The notes under the pieces were generated by a model. The model saw only the letters and a program-made list of their open reading frames with translations, made no database searches and had not been told where the DNA came from. Shown piece after piece: positions 1-7,863 of a stretch of 64,000 nucleotides of DNA. Every line of letters begins with the position of its first letter. The stretch's first letter is position 1. The position numbers were made by a program, and so were the translations under genes. The stretch spans positions 803,416 to 867,415 of the forward strand of contig JAGIBL010000001.1 in assembly GCA_017744365.1 (NCBI GenBank). The letters run 5' to 3'. This DNA is from Nocardioidaceae bacterium (GTDB lineage: Bacteria > Actinomycetota > Actinomycetes > Propionibacteriales > Nocardioidaceae).

Positions 1-680
1 TCCAGGCCGCCGGACTTCCGCGGGTGGTGGCTGAGCCCGGCGTAGGCGACCAGCCCGCCGACCAGGATGATGACCACGCCCTTCGCGGTGTGGCCGACCT
101 GCCCGAAGGCGAGGTACACGGTGCCGGCCTCGCCGGTTCGGCCGCCGGCGGACAGCTCGTCGCGGAAGTCCCGGGTCAGGCCGCGGTAGGTGTGGTGCAG
201 CCCGACCGCGAGGATGACCAGGGCGACCAGGACCAGCACGACGACCCCGCCAGGATGGTCCAGCACCCGGGCGGTCAGCGAGCGCTCGGTGCGGCTGCCG
301 CCGCCACCTGAGGTGGTCGCGATGGCGAGCGCAGAGCCGCCGATGGCGCCGTACGCCACTGCTTGTCCCCACGCCCGCGCGCGATGTCGCCAGCGATCGC
401 CGCGCCCCTCGTCGCGATGGCCGACGAAGCCCTCGATCACCCGGCTCAGGCAGAACGCGAGCATCGCGACCGCGATCGCCCACACCAGCGCGTGGCCGAG
501 CTGCTGGTCGGTGAGCTGGCGCAGCGCGCCCTGCCCCGAGGACTCGTGGTGCCGGTCGCCGAGGGCCAGCTCGACCGCGACCCAGGCGACCAGCAGGTGC
601 AGCAGCCCGTAGGCGACGAGGCCCGCGCGGGTGGCCCAGGCGAGCCCCTGGTCGGCGTCGGCACGCAGGGCGGTGGTCAT
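1..680 (-). CDS. DUF1206 family membrane protein (3' end outside window)
   Basis: The reading frame starts at an ATG at 680 and is still open at the left edge, giving 226 codons. The translation begins MTTALRADADQGLAWATRAG and shows about five hydrophobic segments (roughly residues 18-40, 62-83, 107-124, 146-165 and 198-217) separated by short polar loops with paired helices of similar design. This repeated two-helix layout with a glycine-rich first helix fits the DUF1206 family of actinobacterial membrane proteins, whose function is unknown. It is divergent from the HNH gene at 776. The family call rests on recalled pattern, so it is moderate; that this frame is the coding one is clear from the hydrophobic periodicity and third-position GC. 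Confidence 0.75.
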   Translation of the reverse strand, partial: MTTALRADADQGLAWATRAGLVAYGLLHLLVAWVAVELALGDRHHESSGQGALRQLTDQQLGHALVWAIAVAMLAFCLSRVIEGFVGHRDEGRGDRWRHRARAWGQAVAYGAIGGSALAIATTSGGGGSRTERSLTARVLDHPGGVVVLVLVALVILAVGLHHTYRGLTRDFRDELSAGGRTGEAGTVYLAFGQVGHTAKGVVIILVGGLVAYAGLSHHPRKSGGL

Positions 681-747
681 CGTCCTGCAGTACCCATCAC
701 CCGGGGCGTCCATTTTCTTGGGCCCGCGAGGATGATTTTCGGGCGAT

Positions 748-763
748 TCGAACACGTGTTCGA
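748..763. promoter_or_regulatory. SOS box (LexA operator)
   Basis: TCGAACACGTGTTCGA is a perfect 16-base palindrome with the TCGAAC-N4-GTTCGA form of the actinobacterial LexA operator. It lies 13 bases before the start codon of the HNH gene and directly abuts a -10 box at 764-769, so bound LexA would block the promoter. Confidence 0.85.
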
Positions 764-769
764 TAGAAT
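764..769 (+). promoter_or_regulatory. -10 box of the HNH gene, leaderless
   Basis: TAGAAT fits TANNNT and ends six bases before the ATG at 776. Transcription would start at or next to the A of the start codon, and no Shine-Dalgarno sequence is present. Confidence 0.6.
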
Positions 770-775
770 CGTGCT

Positions 776-2032
776 ATGAGCACACCCCTTCTCGACACCG
801 CCGGTCTTGGTGACCGTACGTCGGGAGTGCGCGCCCTGCACGGGCTGATCGACTCGATGGTCGAGGCCGAGTCACTGGATGGTGACTACGACGGGCTGCT
901 GATCGAGGTCGATCGGGCGATCCGGCGGTTGGAGTCGTTCAAGCTCCGCGTCGTCGCTGCAGCGGATGCCGCGAGGGTGGCAGACCGCACCGGATTAGCG
1001 GGCACGTCGTCGTGGTTGGCGCGGCGGACGCATGCGGACCCGGCCCAGTCGGCGGCCGATGTGCGGTTGGCGACGGCGCTGGATTCTTCGCGACCGTGCT
1101 CGGAGGCGCTGTCCGCCGGAGAGTTGTCGACCGAGCACGCGAAGGTGATCGTGAAGGCGACCGAGCAGCTGCCCGAGGGGCTGGATGAAGCCTCCGTGGC
1201 GCAGGTCGAGCAACGGCTTGTCGAGCAGGCAACTCATCTTTCTCCCGAGCAGCTGCGCCGGGCCGCTCGGCGGGCGCTGGCTGCGGTCGAGGATGACCGC
1301 GCTGCGGTCGATGCGCACGAGGACCAGCTGTTGCGCTCGGAGGAGCAGGCGGCGCTGGCCAAGGCTCGGCTGACCTGGCATGACAACGAGGACGGCACCG
1401 TGTCCGGCTATTTCACGGTGCCGGCGGCTGCGGCCGCGATCTTGATCCGGATGGTGCAGTCGATGACCTCACCGCGCCGCGCACGCTTGGGTGCCACCGC
1501 CGCCCAAGCAGGAACACCGGTCGAGCGCCGCACCTGGGTCCACCAGAATGGGCTCGCGTTCGTCGAGCTGCTCGAGCACCTGCCCACAGATCATCTGCAC
1601 GGCAAGGTCGCCGCGACGGTGGTGGCCACCGTGGAGCTCGCCACGCTGCAGGCCGCACTCGGCGCCGCTGGCCTCGACTCGGGAGAGCGGATCTCGGCCG
1701 GGGACCTGCGTCGCCTGGCCTGCAGCGCGAGCATCCTGCCCGCGGTCATGAACGGACCTAGCCTCCCGCTCGACCTCGGCCGATCCAGCCGGCTGTTCAG
1801 CGAAGCCCAGCGCCTCGCCCTGGCCACCCGGCACTCGACGTGCGCCGCCGACGGTTGTGAACGGCCGTTCGCCTGGTGCGAACTCCACCACCAACACCCC
1901 TGGAGCCACGGCGGCCGCACCGACCTGAAAGACGCGATACCTGTCTGCGGGTTCCACCACCGGCGGATTCACGACCCGAGCTACATCCACAGGTTCGGGC
2001 CCGACGGCATCACCTTCCACCGGCGAACCTGA
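776..2032 (+). CDS. DUF222 / HNH endonuclease domain protein (13E12-type), SOS-controlled
   Basis: A 418-residue protein. Residues about 20-300 are the helical DUF222 region and residues about 356-405 an HNH nuclease domain with CAADGC, the ELHHQHPWSHGG core and VCGFHHRRIH, which supply the zinc cysteines and the metal-binding histidines. This is the architecture of the 13E12 repeat proteins that occur in several copies in many actinobacterial genomes. Nuclease activity is expected from the intact HNH motif, but the cellular role of the family is not settled. Expression is probably DNA-damage induced because of the LexA palindrome at 748-763. The ATG at 776 is chosen because the -10 box is six bases upstream. 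The gene is complete, with no flanking repeats that would mark it as a mobile element here. Confidence 0.9.
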   Translation: MSTPLLDTAGLGDRTSGVRALHGLIDSMVEAESLDGDYDGLLIEVDRAIRRLESFKLRVVAAADAARVADRTGLAGTSSWLARRTHADPAQSAADVRLATALDSSRPCSEALSAGELSTEHAKVIVKATEQLPEGLDEASVAQVEQRLVEQATHLSPEQLRRAARRALAAVEDDRAAVDAHEDQLLRSEEQAALAKARLTWHDNEDGTVSGYFTVPAAAAAILIRMVQSMTSPRRARLGATAAQAGTPVERRTWVHQNGLAFVELLEHLPTDHLHGKVAATVVATVELATLQAALGAAGLDSGERISAGDLRRLACSASILPAVMNGPSLPLDLGRSSRLFSEAQRLALATRHSTCAADGCERPFAWCELHHQHPWSHGGRTDLKDAIPVCGFHHRRIHDPSYIHRFGPDGITFHRRT

Positions 2033-2037
2033 GCAAC

Positions 2038-2292
2038 TCACTCCGAAGGCGCGGTGCGCGTGCGCCCGTCCTCGGTGCGGTAGCCGAGAGCGAAGCTCGG
2101 GCACCGGTCGATGGTGCTCACGATGTCCTCGACCCCGGCGCCGGTCGGGTCGATCCACGGCCGTGCCTGGTTGTCGAACACCTGCGGCAGCCCGCGCACG
2201 CAGTTGGTCGAGTGCTGGCACCGCCCCGGCTCCCAGGTGATGACGATGCCCGGTGCGCCGTACTCGCGGATCCGGGCCTGCTCCTCGCTCAC
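2038..2292 (-). CDS. Divergent 4Fe-4S mono-cluster protein (YjdI/Fer4_19 type)
   Basis: An 84-residue protein that matches the small YjdI-like (Fer4_19) ferredoxin pattern: WEPGRCQHSTNCVRGLPQVF, then PWIDP, then a final DRCPSFAL. The three visible cysteines plus the conserved histidine are the likely cluster environment. The start is GTG at 2292, overlapping the stop of the upstream flavoprotein gene by four bases (GTGA), so the two are translationally coupled. That suggests it serves as an electron-transfer partner of the neighbouring FAD oxidoreductase, which is an inference. The stop lies only five bases from the convergent HNH gene, so there is no room for a separate terminator between them. 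Confidence 0.8.
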   Translation of the reverse strand: MSEEQARIREYGAPGIVITWEPGRCQHSTNCVRGLPQVFDNQARPWIDPTGAGVEDIVSTIDRCPSFALGYRTEDGRTRTAPSE

Positions 2293-3653
2293 AGCAGCTC
2301 ACGCAGCACCGGCTGCAACCCGCGGTAGAAGGTCGGGTACGCGAAGTGCATCTCGGCCAGGGTCGCGATCGGGATCTCGGCATGGATCGCCGCGACGACG
2401 TACGAGAGCACCTCGCCGCCCATGGTGCCGACGGTGGTGCCGCCGACCAGGACTCCGCGGTCCGCGTCCGCGACCAGCTTGATCGGCCCGGGGTCCTCGG
2501 CGATCCAGCCGCGGGTGCCCAGGTCGCCGGACGCCGTACGCACGTTGATGCCCTGCTCGCGCGCGGCCTTCTCGCTGAGCCCGACCGAGCCGACCTCGGG
2601 GGAGGTGAACGTGACCCGGCCGACCGCGCGGTAGTCGGCCCACGGGCCGTCCACCCCGGTCAGGTCGCGGATCACCAGCTCGGCCTGGTACATCGACATG
2701 TGCGTGAAGGCGCCCTTGCCGGTGATGTCGCCGATCGCCCAGACGCCGTCGGCCACCCGCATCCGCTCGTCGGGCTCGAGTACCCGGGCGTCGTCGGCGA
2801 GGCCGACGTGCTCGAGGCCGAGGTCGCTCAGGTTGTTGCGCCGTCCTGCCGCGACTAGCAGTCGCTCGGCGGTGACGCTCTGCCCGCCCAGGTCGAGGGT
2901 GAAGCCGTCCTCGTCGTACGAGACCCGCTCGGCGCGGGCGCCGGTGAGCACGGTGATGCCGTCCTTCTCGAACGCGGCGGTGACCGCCTCCGAGGCCTCC
3001 GGCTCCTCCATCCCCAGCAGCCGGTCGGCGCCCTCGACGACGGTCACCATCACCCCGAAGGCGGCGAAGACCTGGGCGAGCTCGCAGCCGATCGCCCCGC
3101 CGCCGAGGACGATCATCGACCCCGGCAGCTCGGTGACGCGCACGGCGTCGCGGTTGGTCCAGTACGGCGCCTCGGCCAGCCCGGGAACCGGGGGCGCGGC
3201 GGGGGAGGTGCCGGTGTTCAGGACGATGCCACGGCCGGCGACGTACGTCGTCTCGGCGCCGTCGGGCCCCGTGACGGTGACCTGTCCCGGCGCGGTGATC
3301 CGGCCGCGACCGCGCGCGAAGGTGGCGCCGGCGTCCACCAGCCGGTCGACCGCGACCTGGTCGTCCCAGTCGTCGGTCGCCTCGTCGCGGATCCGCGTCG
3401 CCACCGGCTTCCAGTCCGGCGTCACCACCGCGGAGCCGGCGTGACCGTCGACCAGCCGGCCCTGCCGCAGCTTCTCGGCGGCGGCGATCATCATCTTCGA
3501 GGGGATGCAGCCGTAGTAGGGGCACTCGCCGCCGACCAGCCGCTCGTCCACCCCGACCACGCGCAGGCCGGCCTTGGCCAGGCTTCCGGCGACGTGCTCT
3601 CCTCCGGGCCCGAGGCCGACCACCACGACATCACACGGGATCGCATCGCTCAT
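2289..3653 (-). CDS. FAD-dependent pyridine nucleotide-disulfide oxidoreductase, atypical
   Basis: A 454-residue member of the lipoamide dehydrogenase/mercuric reductase fold family. It has an N-terminal FAD-binding VVVGLGPGGEHVAGSLA, a redox motif GGECPYYGCIPSK (CxxxxC about residues 39-44), an NAD(P)-binding IVLGGGAIGCELAQVF and a second FAD motif VWAIGDITG. The C-terminal interface, where true disulfide reductases carry the His-Glu base (HPTxxE), reads MHFAYPTFYRG instead: the catalytic histidine is replaced by tyrosine and the glutamate is missing. It is therefore unlikely to be a standard lipoamide or mycothiol disulfide reductase. The ATG at 3653 was chosen because the FAD motif follows a few residues later. 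It is coupled to the Fe-S protein gene downstream. Confidence 0.85.
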   Translation of the reverse strand: MSDAIPCDVVVVGLGPGGEHVAGSLAKAGLRVVGVDERLVGGECPYYGCIPSKMMIAAAEKLRQGRLVDGHAGSAVVTPDWKPVATRIRDEATDDWDDQVAVDRLVDAGATFARGRGRITAPGQVTVTGPDGAETTYVAGRGIVLNTGTSPAAPPVPGLAEAPYWTNRDAVRVTELPGSMIVLGGGAIGCELAQVFAAFGVMVTVVEGADRLLGMEEPEASEAVTAAFEKDGITVLTGARAERVSYDEDGFTLDLGGQSVTAERLLVAAGRRNNLSDLGLEHVGLADDARVLEPDERMRVADGVWAIGDITGKGAFTHMSMYQAELVIRDLTGVDGPWADYRAVGRVTFTSPEVGSVGLSEKAAREQGINVRTASGDLGTRGWIAEDPGPIKLVADADRGVLVGGTTVGTMGGEVLSYVVAAIHAEIPIATLAEMHFAYPTFYRGLQPVLRELL

Positions 3654-3692
3654 GGACGAAAGCCAACCAGTCGTTCCGGCCGGTGTCACGCG

Positions 3693-3890
3693 TCAGGCGC
3701 TGCCGGAGATGCGGGCCCACTCGGCCTCGATCTGCTCCGGCGTCCACCGGCTCCAGCCGTGGAAGGAGGAGAAGTCGCCCGAGCTCCAGGCCTCACGCAG
3801 GCCGGGCTTGGCCAGGTCCCAGTCCGGCCGGACCTCCGCACTGACCTCGCGCAGGTCGCGCCACAGGTCCGCGAACGAGGGCCGTCCCTC
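3693..3890 (-). pseudogene. 3' remnant of an unidentified gene
   Basis: The minus strand carries about 65 codons of protein-like sequence ending in a TGA at 3693. It includes DLWRDLREVSAEVRPDWD, GLREAWSSGDFSSFHGW and a tail WTPEQIEAEWARISGSA. No ATG, GTG or TTG start with a ribosome site lies in this stretch. Upstream of about 3890 the same frame becomes a meaningless antisense reading of the enoyl-CoA hydratase remnant. It is most simply the C-terminus of a gene whose 5' part was deleted. I do not recognise the family. Confidence 0.55.
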
Positions 3891-4436
3891 GACGTCACCC
3901 AGGTCGCGGAGTACCGCGCCGAGGCCGCCAGGCTGAGCGGCGAGGCGTCGATCGCGCTGATGTTCCACGACCTCAGCACCAGCCGCCTGGTGACCATCGC
4001 CCAGGTCGAGGGCCGGGTCCGGGGTGCCGGCAACGAGTTCGTGCGCGGCTGCGACCTGTGCTTCGCGGCGCGCGAGACCGCGGTCTTCGCGCAGTTCGAG
4101 GCCGCCTTCGGGCAGCTGGCCGGCGGGGGAGGAGTCCAGCACCTGGCAAGGCTGCTCGGCCGCAACCGGGCGCTCGAGGTCGTGCTCAGCGCCGACGACT
4201 ACGACGCGGACCTCGCCGAACGCTACGGCTGGATCAACCGTGCGCTCCCGGCAGCCGAGCTCGGCGGCTTCGTCACCCGGCTCGCCCAGCGAATCGGCGC
4301 CTTGCCGCAAGCGGGACACGTCGCGGTCAAGGATCGGATCAACGGGATCGCGCTGGCTCCACGCGAGGAGTTCCGGCGGGACTCCGACGACTTCGGCGCG
4401 AGCGTGCGCCGTCCCCGCGGATCAAGTCAGCGGTAA
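3891..4436 (+). pseudogene. Enoyl-CoA hydratase/isomerase, 5'-truncated
   Basis: From about 3891 to the TAA at 4434-4436 the plus strand encodes the C-terminal two thirds of a crotonase-family protein: EASIALMFHDLSTSRLVTIA, then the oxyanion-hole region VEGRVRGAGNEF, then FAQFEAAFGQLAGGGGVQHL and ERYGWINRALP, and a complete C-terminus. About the first 90 residues of a normal hydratase are missing. The frame runs open further upstream, but that part is antisense to the neighbouring remnant and flavoprotein gene and has no homology-like features. There is no credible start at the junction. The body shows no stops or frameshifts, so the loss looks recent. Confidence 0.75.
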
Positions 4437-4467
4437 CAACCGCGCTCCGGCCGGACAATACCCAGGC

Positions 4468-5016
4468 ATGAGCAGCTCCGACGAGGTCGAGTTCAGCCGC
4501 GCCTGGGACCGGGACGGTCCACGCGTGGCGGCGTACGTGCGCCGGCACGTGCCTGCCGACGACGTGCAGGACGTGGTCGCCGAGACGTTCCTGCAGGCGT
4601 GGCGTCGCTGGGAGGAGGTCCCGCACCCGCCGATCGCCTGGCTGATCGGGGCCGCACGCAAGGTGATCGGCAACAGCCGGCGCGCCCGGCGCCGCCGGGG
4701 GGCGTTGCAGGACCGGCTGACGTTGCTGGGCTCGGCGGCCCGGTCCAGCGAGGACGCGGGTGTGCTCGCGACCGAGCGGATGGCCGCGCTGGACGCCCTC
4801 GCGACGCTTCCCGAGCAGCAGCGCGAGGCCCTGCTGCTGGTCGCCTGGGACGGGCTGAGTCCCGACGAGGCCGCCAGCGCTCTCGGCATCCGGCCCGGCA
4901 CCTTCCGGGTCCGCACCCACCGCGCCCGCGCCGCGCTCGACCAATCCCACGCTCGCGACGACCAGCCCCGTTCCCTCCGCCCAGCCCGACCCCTCAACGA
5001 AGGTGGACTCCGATGA
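4468..5016 (+). CDS. ECF RNA polymerase sigma factor
   Basis: A 182-residue sigma-70 family protein. Region 2 is at the N-terminus (EFSRAWDRDGPRVAAYV, then DDVQDVVAETFLQAWRRW) and region 4 towards the C-terminus (LATLPEQQREALLLVAWDGL, then SPDEAASALGIRPGTFRVR, the helix-turn-helix). The length and two-domain layout are those of an extracytoplasmic-function sigma factor. It ends ATGA-overlapped with a gene for a single-pass membrane protein, the usual place for an anti-sigma factor or signal partner. The start at 4468 follows the hydratase remnant by 31 bases. Its regulon cannot be seen. Confidence 0.9.
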   Translation: MSSSDEVEFSRAWDRDGPRVAAYVRRHVPADDVQDVVAETFLQAWRRWEEVPHPPIAWLIGAARKVIGNSRRARRRRGALQDRLTLLGSAARSSEDAGVLATERMAALDALATLPEQQREALLLVAWDGLSPDEAASALGIRPGTFRVRTHRARAALDQSHARDDQPRSLRPARPLNEGGLR

Positions 5017-5753
5017 CGAACGACACGATCCTCACTGCTCTCGCCCCCGCCCCCGAGACCTTCGAGGAGGACTGGTCGCGAGAGGCTCTGGCCGGCATCC
5101 TCGCGACCGACCGTCTCGCCGCCGCCCGCCGGCGTCGTGCACGGCGCGCGACCCTCGTCGGCGCCGCGGTCGGGGCGATCACGCTGAGCACCGCGGCCGC
5201 GGTGGCCTCGGGCGGACCGGCCGACGCGGTGAAGGATCTGCTGCACCAGTTCATCGAACAGCCCAACACGACGGGGAACGGGCTCGGCGAGCTGCGGGAT
5301 CCCGAGCTCGTCGCCCAGTTCCCCCTCGAGCACGGCGTCTTCGCGCTGTGGGTGGCGACGCCGACGTCCGCCGACGGCGTCTGCTTCGCGTACGCGGACG
5401 GCACCTGGGACGGCACCGGCACGCCGACCGCGGACCAGCTCGACTACGGCTGCGGCGGTGAGATCGTCGGCCCGGACCAGCACCCGGTCCCGCTGACCCG
5501 GCCGGACCAGCTCGGCGGCTTCTTCAAGGACGCCGACGGCCCGCTGGTCTACGGGATCGCGCCGTTCCCGGACGCGACCACCGTGCGGGTGAGCGCCGCG
5601 GGCGTCGACCGCACCCTGCCCGTCCGCGCGGACTCCCACGGGTACGGCGCCACGCTGCCCGAGGCCGCGCACGTGCCCGCGGTCACGCTGACCTTCATCG
5701 ACGTGGGCGGCCGGGTGCTGGGCAGCAAAACCGTCTACGCGCCGGTCGGCTGA
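5013..5753 (+). CDS. Single-pass membrane protein, partner of the upstream sigma factor
   Basis: A 246-residue protein with a cytoplasmic tail of about 47 residues ending in a run of arginines (AARRRRARRA), one membrane helix at about residues 48-65 (TLVGAAVGAITLSTAAAV) and an exported domain of about 180 residues. The start ATG overlaps the sigma stop by four bases, so expression is coupled. Topology and position suggest an anti-sigma factor or sensor, but the zinc-binding HxxxCxxC motif of classical anti-sigma domains is absent from the short cytoplasmic tail. The exported part has two cysteines (GVCFAYADG and DYGCGGE) that could pair. I do not recognise a family. Confidence 0.7.
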   Translation: MTNDTILTALAPAPETFEEDWSREALAGILATDRLAAARRRRARRATLVGAAVGAITLSTAAAVASGGPADAVKDLLHQFIEQPNTTGNGLGELRDPELVAQFPLEHGVFALWVATPTSADGVCFAYADGTWDGTGTPTADQLDYGCGGEIVGPDQHPVPLTRPDQLGGFFKDADGPLVYGIAPFPDATTVRVSAAGVDRTLPVRADSHGYGATLPEAAHVPAVTLTFIDVGGRVLGSKTVYAPVG

Positions 5754-5781
5754 CCTTGGCACCGCCGGTCAGCATGGAGGG

Positions 5782-6117
5782 ATGGACTCGCCCCGGACCC
5801 TCCTCGAGGCCGAGCGTGCCGATGCCCTGCGTCGGCTGGCCGACCTGACCGGCGACTACGCCGCGGTCGTCGACGCCTCCCGGGACACCAACGCCGACGA
5901 CGAGCACGACCCCGAAGGCGCCACGATCGCCTTCGAGCGCTCCCAGCTCGGCGCCGTCGTCGAGCAGGTGCGCCGGCACCTGGTCGAGGTGGAGGCAGCG
6001 CTCGACCGTCTTGCGCACGGCAGCTACGGCATCTGCGAGACGTGCGGCGCCGAGATCGGCGAGGGCCGGCTGGAGGCGAGGCCAGTCGCGCGGACCTGCA
6101 TCCGGTGTGCCTCCTGA
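5782..6117 (+). CDS. TraR/DksA C4-type zinc finger protein
   Basis: An 111-residue protein with a helical N-terminal two thirds and a C-terminal zinc finger YGICETCGAEIGEGRLEARP followed by TCIRC, giving the four cysteines of the DksA/TraR finger. The coiled-coil part (residues about 5-75) contains acidic pairs, as in proteins that enter the RNA polymerase secondary channel. Small members like this occur in several copies in actinobacteria and their targets are mostly unknown. The ATG at 5782 is preceded by GGAGGG. A strong hairpin terminator follows at 6188. Confidence 0.85.
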   Translation: MDSPRTLLEAERADALRRLADLTGDYAAVVDASRDTNADDEHDPEGATIAFERSQLGAVVEQVRRHLVEVEAALDRLAHGSYGICETCGAEIGEGRLEARPVARTCIRCAS

Positions 6118-6187
6118 GTGAGTCTCTACCAGGGAGCCGGTCATCAGCCCGACCAGCACGAGCGAGGTTCTGCCCGCTGCGGAAAGC

Positions 6188-6221
6188 GATGGGCCGCCGA
6201 CCCGAAGGTCGGCGGCCCATC
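6188..6221. terminator. Hairpin terminator between convergent genes
   Basis: GATGGGCCGCCGACC and GGTCGGCGGCCCATC form a perfect 15-base-pair stem with a CGAA loop. It lies between the zinc-finger gene and glnA and can serve both strands. No U-tract follows on either side, as is usual in high-GC actinobacteria. Confidence 0.8.
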
Positions 6222-6235
6222 GTACGACGTACGGC

Positions 6236-7663
6236 TCAGATGTCGTAGTACAGCTCGAACTCGTGCGGGTGCGGCCGCAGCTGCACCGGGGCGATCTCGT
6301 TCTCGCGCTTGTACTCCACCCAGGTCTCGATCAGGTCCGGGGTGAAGACGTTGCCGACGGTCAGGAAGTCGCTGTCGGCCTCCAGAGCGTCCAGCACGGC
6401 GCCGAGCGAGGTCGGGACCTGGTCGATCTCGGCCATCTCGGCCGGCGGCAGCTCGTAGATGTCCTTGTCGATCGGGGCGGCCGGCTCGATCTTGTTCTTG
6501 ATGCCGTCCAGGCCGGCCAGCAGCAGTGCCGAGAAGGCCAGGTACGGGTTCGCGGACGGGTCCGGGAACCGGGTCTCGATCCGCTTGGCCTTCGGGTTGG
6601 AGCCGGTGATCGGGATCCGCACCGACGCCGACCGGTTCCGCGAGGAGTACACCAGCGAGATCGGGGCCTCGAAGCCCGGCACCAGGCGGTGGTAGGAGTT
6701 CACCGTCGGGTTGGTGAACGCCAGCACGGCCGGGGCGTGCTTGAGGATGCCTCCGATGTAGTAGCGGGCCATGTCGGAGAGGCCGGCGTACCCGGTCTCG
6801 TCGTAGAACAGCGGCTCGCCACCGCTCCAGATCGACTGGTGCACGTGCATGCCGGAGCCGTTGTCGCCGAAGATCGGCTTGGGCATGAAGGTGACCGACT
6901 TGTTGTTCGCCCACGCGGTGTTCTTGATGATGTACTTGAACTTCATCACGTCGTCCGCGGCCTTGAGCAGCGTGTCGAAGCGGTAGTTGATCTCCGCCTG
7001 GCCCGCCGTACCGACCTCGTGGTGGGCGCGCTCGACGAGCAGCCCCGACGCCTCCAGGTTCTTCACCATCTCGTCGCGCAGGTCGGTGTAGTGGTCGTAC
7101 GGCGCCACCGGGAAGTACCCGCCCTTGAACCGGGTCTTGTAGCCCAGGTTCGGGGTGGTCGGGTCCTCCTTGCCCGAGTTCCACCAGCCCTCGACGGAGT
7201 CGATGTGGTAGAAGCCCTCGTTCGCGCTGGTGGAGTACCGCACGTTGTCGAAGATGTAGAACTCGGCCTCGGGGGCAAAGAACGCGGTGTCGCCGATGCC
7301 GGTGCTGGCCAGGTACGCCATCGCCTTGCGGGCGATGTTGCGCGGGTCGCGCGAGTACGCCTCACCGGTGATCGGGTCGTGGATGAAGAAACTCAGCACC
7401 AGGGTCTTGGCAGCGCGGAACGGGTCGATGTAGGCGGTGGTCGGGTCCGGGAACAGCGCCATGTCGGACTCGTTGATCGCCTGGAAGCCGCGGATCGAGG
7501 AGCCGTCGAAGGCCAGGCCGGTCTCGAACACCGACTGGTCGAAGGAGGAGACCGGGACGGTGAAGTGCTGCTCGATGCCCGGAAGGTCGACGAAGCGCAC
7601 GTCGACCATCTCGACTCCCTCGTCCTTGATGAACTTCAGGAGCTCTTCGCTGTTCTGGAACAT
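6236..7663 (-). CDS. glnA: Glutamine synthetase type I
   Basis: A 475-residue ATP-dependent ligase making glutamine from glutamate and ammonia, the main entry of nitrogen into metabolism. The chain has the N-terminal beta-grasp domain, the DGSSIRGF loop, metal-binding [10 protein letters not shown], the [13 protein letters not shown] glutamate-binding region, the [19 protein letters not shown] region and NRSASVRIP. The adenylylation tyrosine is present in [10 protein letters not shown], so the enzyme is probably under GlnE control, as in other actinobacterial GlnA1 proteins. The ATG at 7663 was chosen because AAGGAGG lies eight bases upstream; the longer in-frame extension is not protein-like. 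A GlnR-type box lies about 120 bases upstream. Confidence 0.98.
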   Translation of the reverse strand: MFQNSEELLKFIKDEGVEMVDVRFVDLPGIEQHFTVPVSSFDQSVFETGLAFDGSSIRGFQAINESDMALFPDPTTAYIDPFRAAKTLVLSFFIHDPITGEAYSRDPRNIARKAMAYLASTGIGDTAFFAPEAEFYIFDNVRYSTSANEGFYHIDSVEGWWNSGKEDPTTPNLGYKTRFKGGYFPVAPYDHYTDLRDEMVKNLEASGLLVERAHHEVGTAGQAEINYRFDTLLKAADDVMKFKYIIKNTAWANNKSVTFMPKPIFGDNGSGMHVHQSIWSGGEPLFYDETGYAGLSDMARYYIGGILKHAPAVLAFTNPTVNSYHRLVPGFEAPISLVYSSRNRSASVRIPITGSNPKAKRIETRFPDPSANPYLAFSALLLAGLDGIKNKIEPAAPIDKDIYELPPAEMAEIDQVPTSLGAVLDALEADSDFLTVGNVFTPDLIETWVEYKRENEIAPVQLRPHPHEFELYYDI

Positions 7664-7783
7664 TCGTCCTCCTTGGCCGCACGCGGCGACCGCGATCAAG
7701 AAATGGTGAGCCGAGCGACGCGACACTGCGTCACCACGTGGGTGCAACGTACGTACACCCGATGAACCGACCGTATCCGGTTT

Positions 7784-7799
7784 GTTTCAGGCGTGTTAC
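7784..7799 (-). promoter_or_regulatory. GlnR-type nitrogen-control box upstream of glnA
   Basis: Read on the minus strand, this is GTAAC-N6-GAAAC, an exact match to the a-site/b-site pair of actinobacterial GlnR operators (gTnAC-N6-GaAAC). A weaker GATAC follows at the right spacing, but a good second b-site is missing. It lies 121-136 bases before the glnA start, within the divergent region shared with the RDD gene. Confidence 0.7.
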
Positions 7800-7850
7800 G
7801 CGTGCCAGCAGCCGGACCGCCCCGGAAGGGGCCGCGGAGCGCCGGGTGGG

Positions 7851-7856
7851 TAGGGT
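7851..7856 (+). promoter_or_regulatory. -10 box of RDD gene, leaderless
   Basis: TAGGGT fits TANNNT and ends seven bases before the ATG at 7864. No Shine-Dalgarno sequence is needed if transcription starts at the start codon. Confidence 0.5.
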
Positions 7857-7863
7857 CTCCGCG

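Noticed and set aside
776-2032. Mobile element or intron-type homing gene
   Set aside because: The HNH protein is of the DUF222 family, but no terminal repeats, target duplications or disrupted host gene were seen around it.
3693-4319. A full 208-codon minus-strand gene reading through both remnants
   Set aside because: Only the last 65 codons look like protein; the N-terminal 140 are antisense to the hydratase remnant, whose crotonase motifs are clear.
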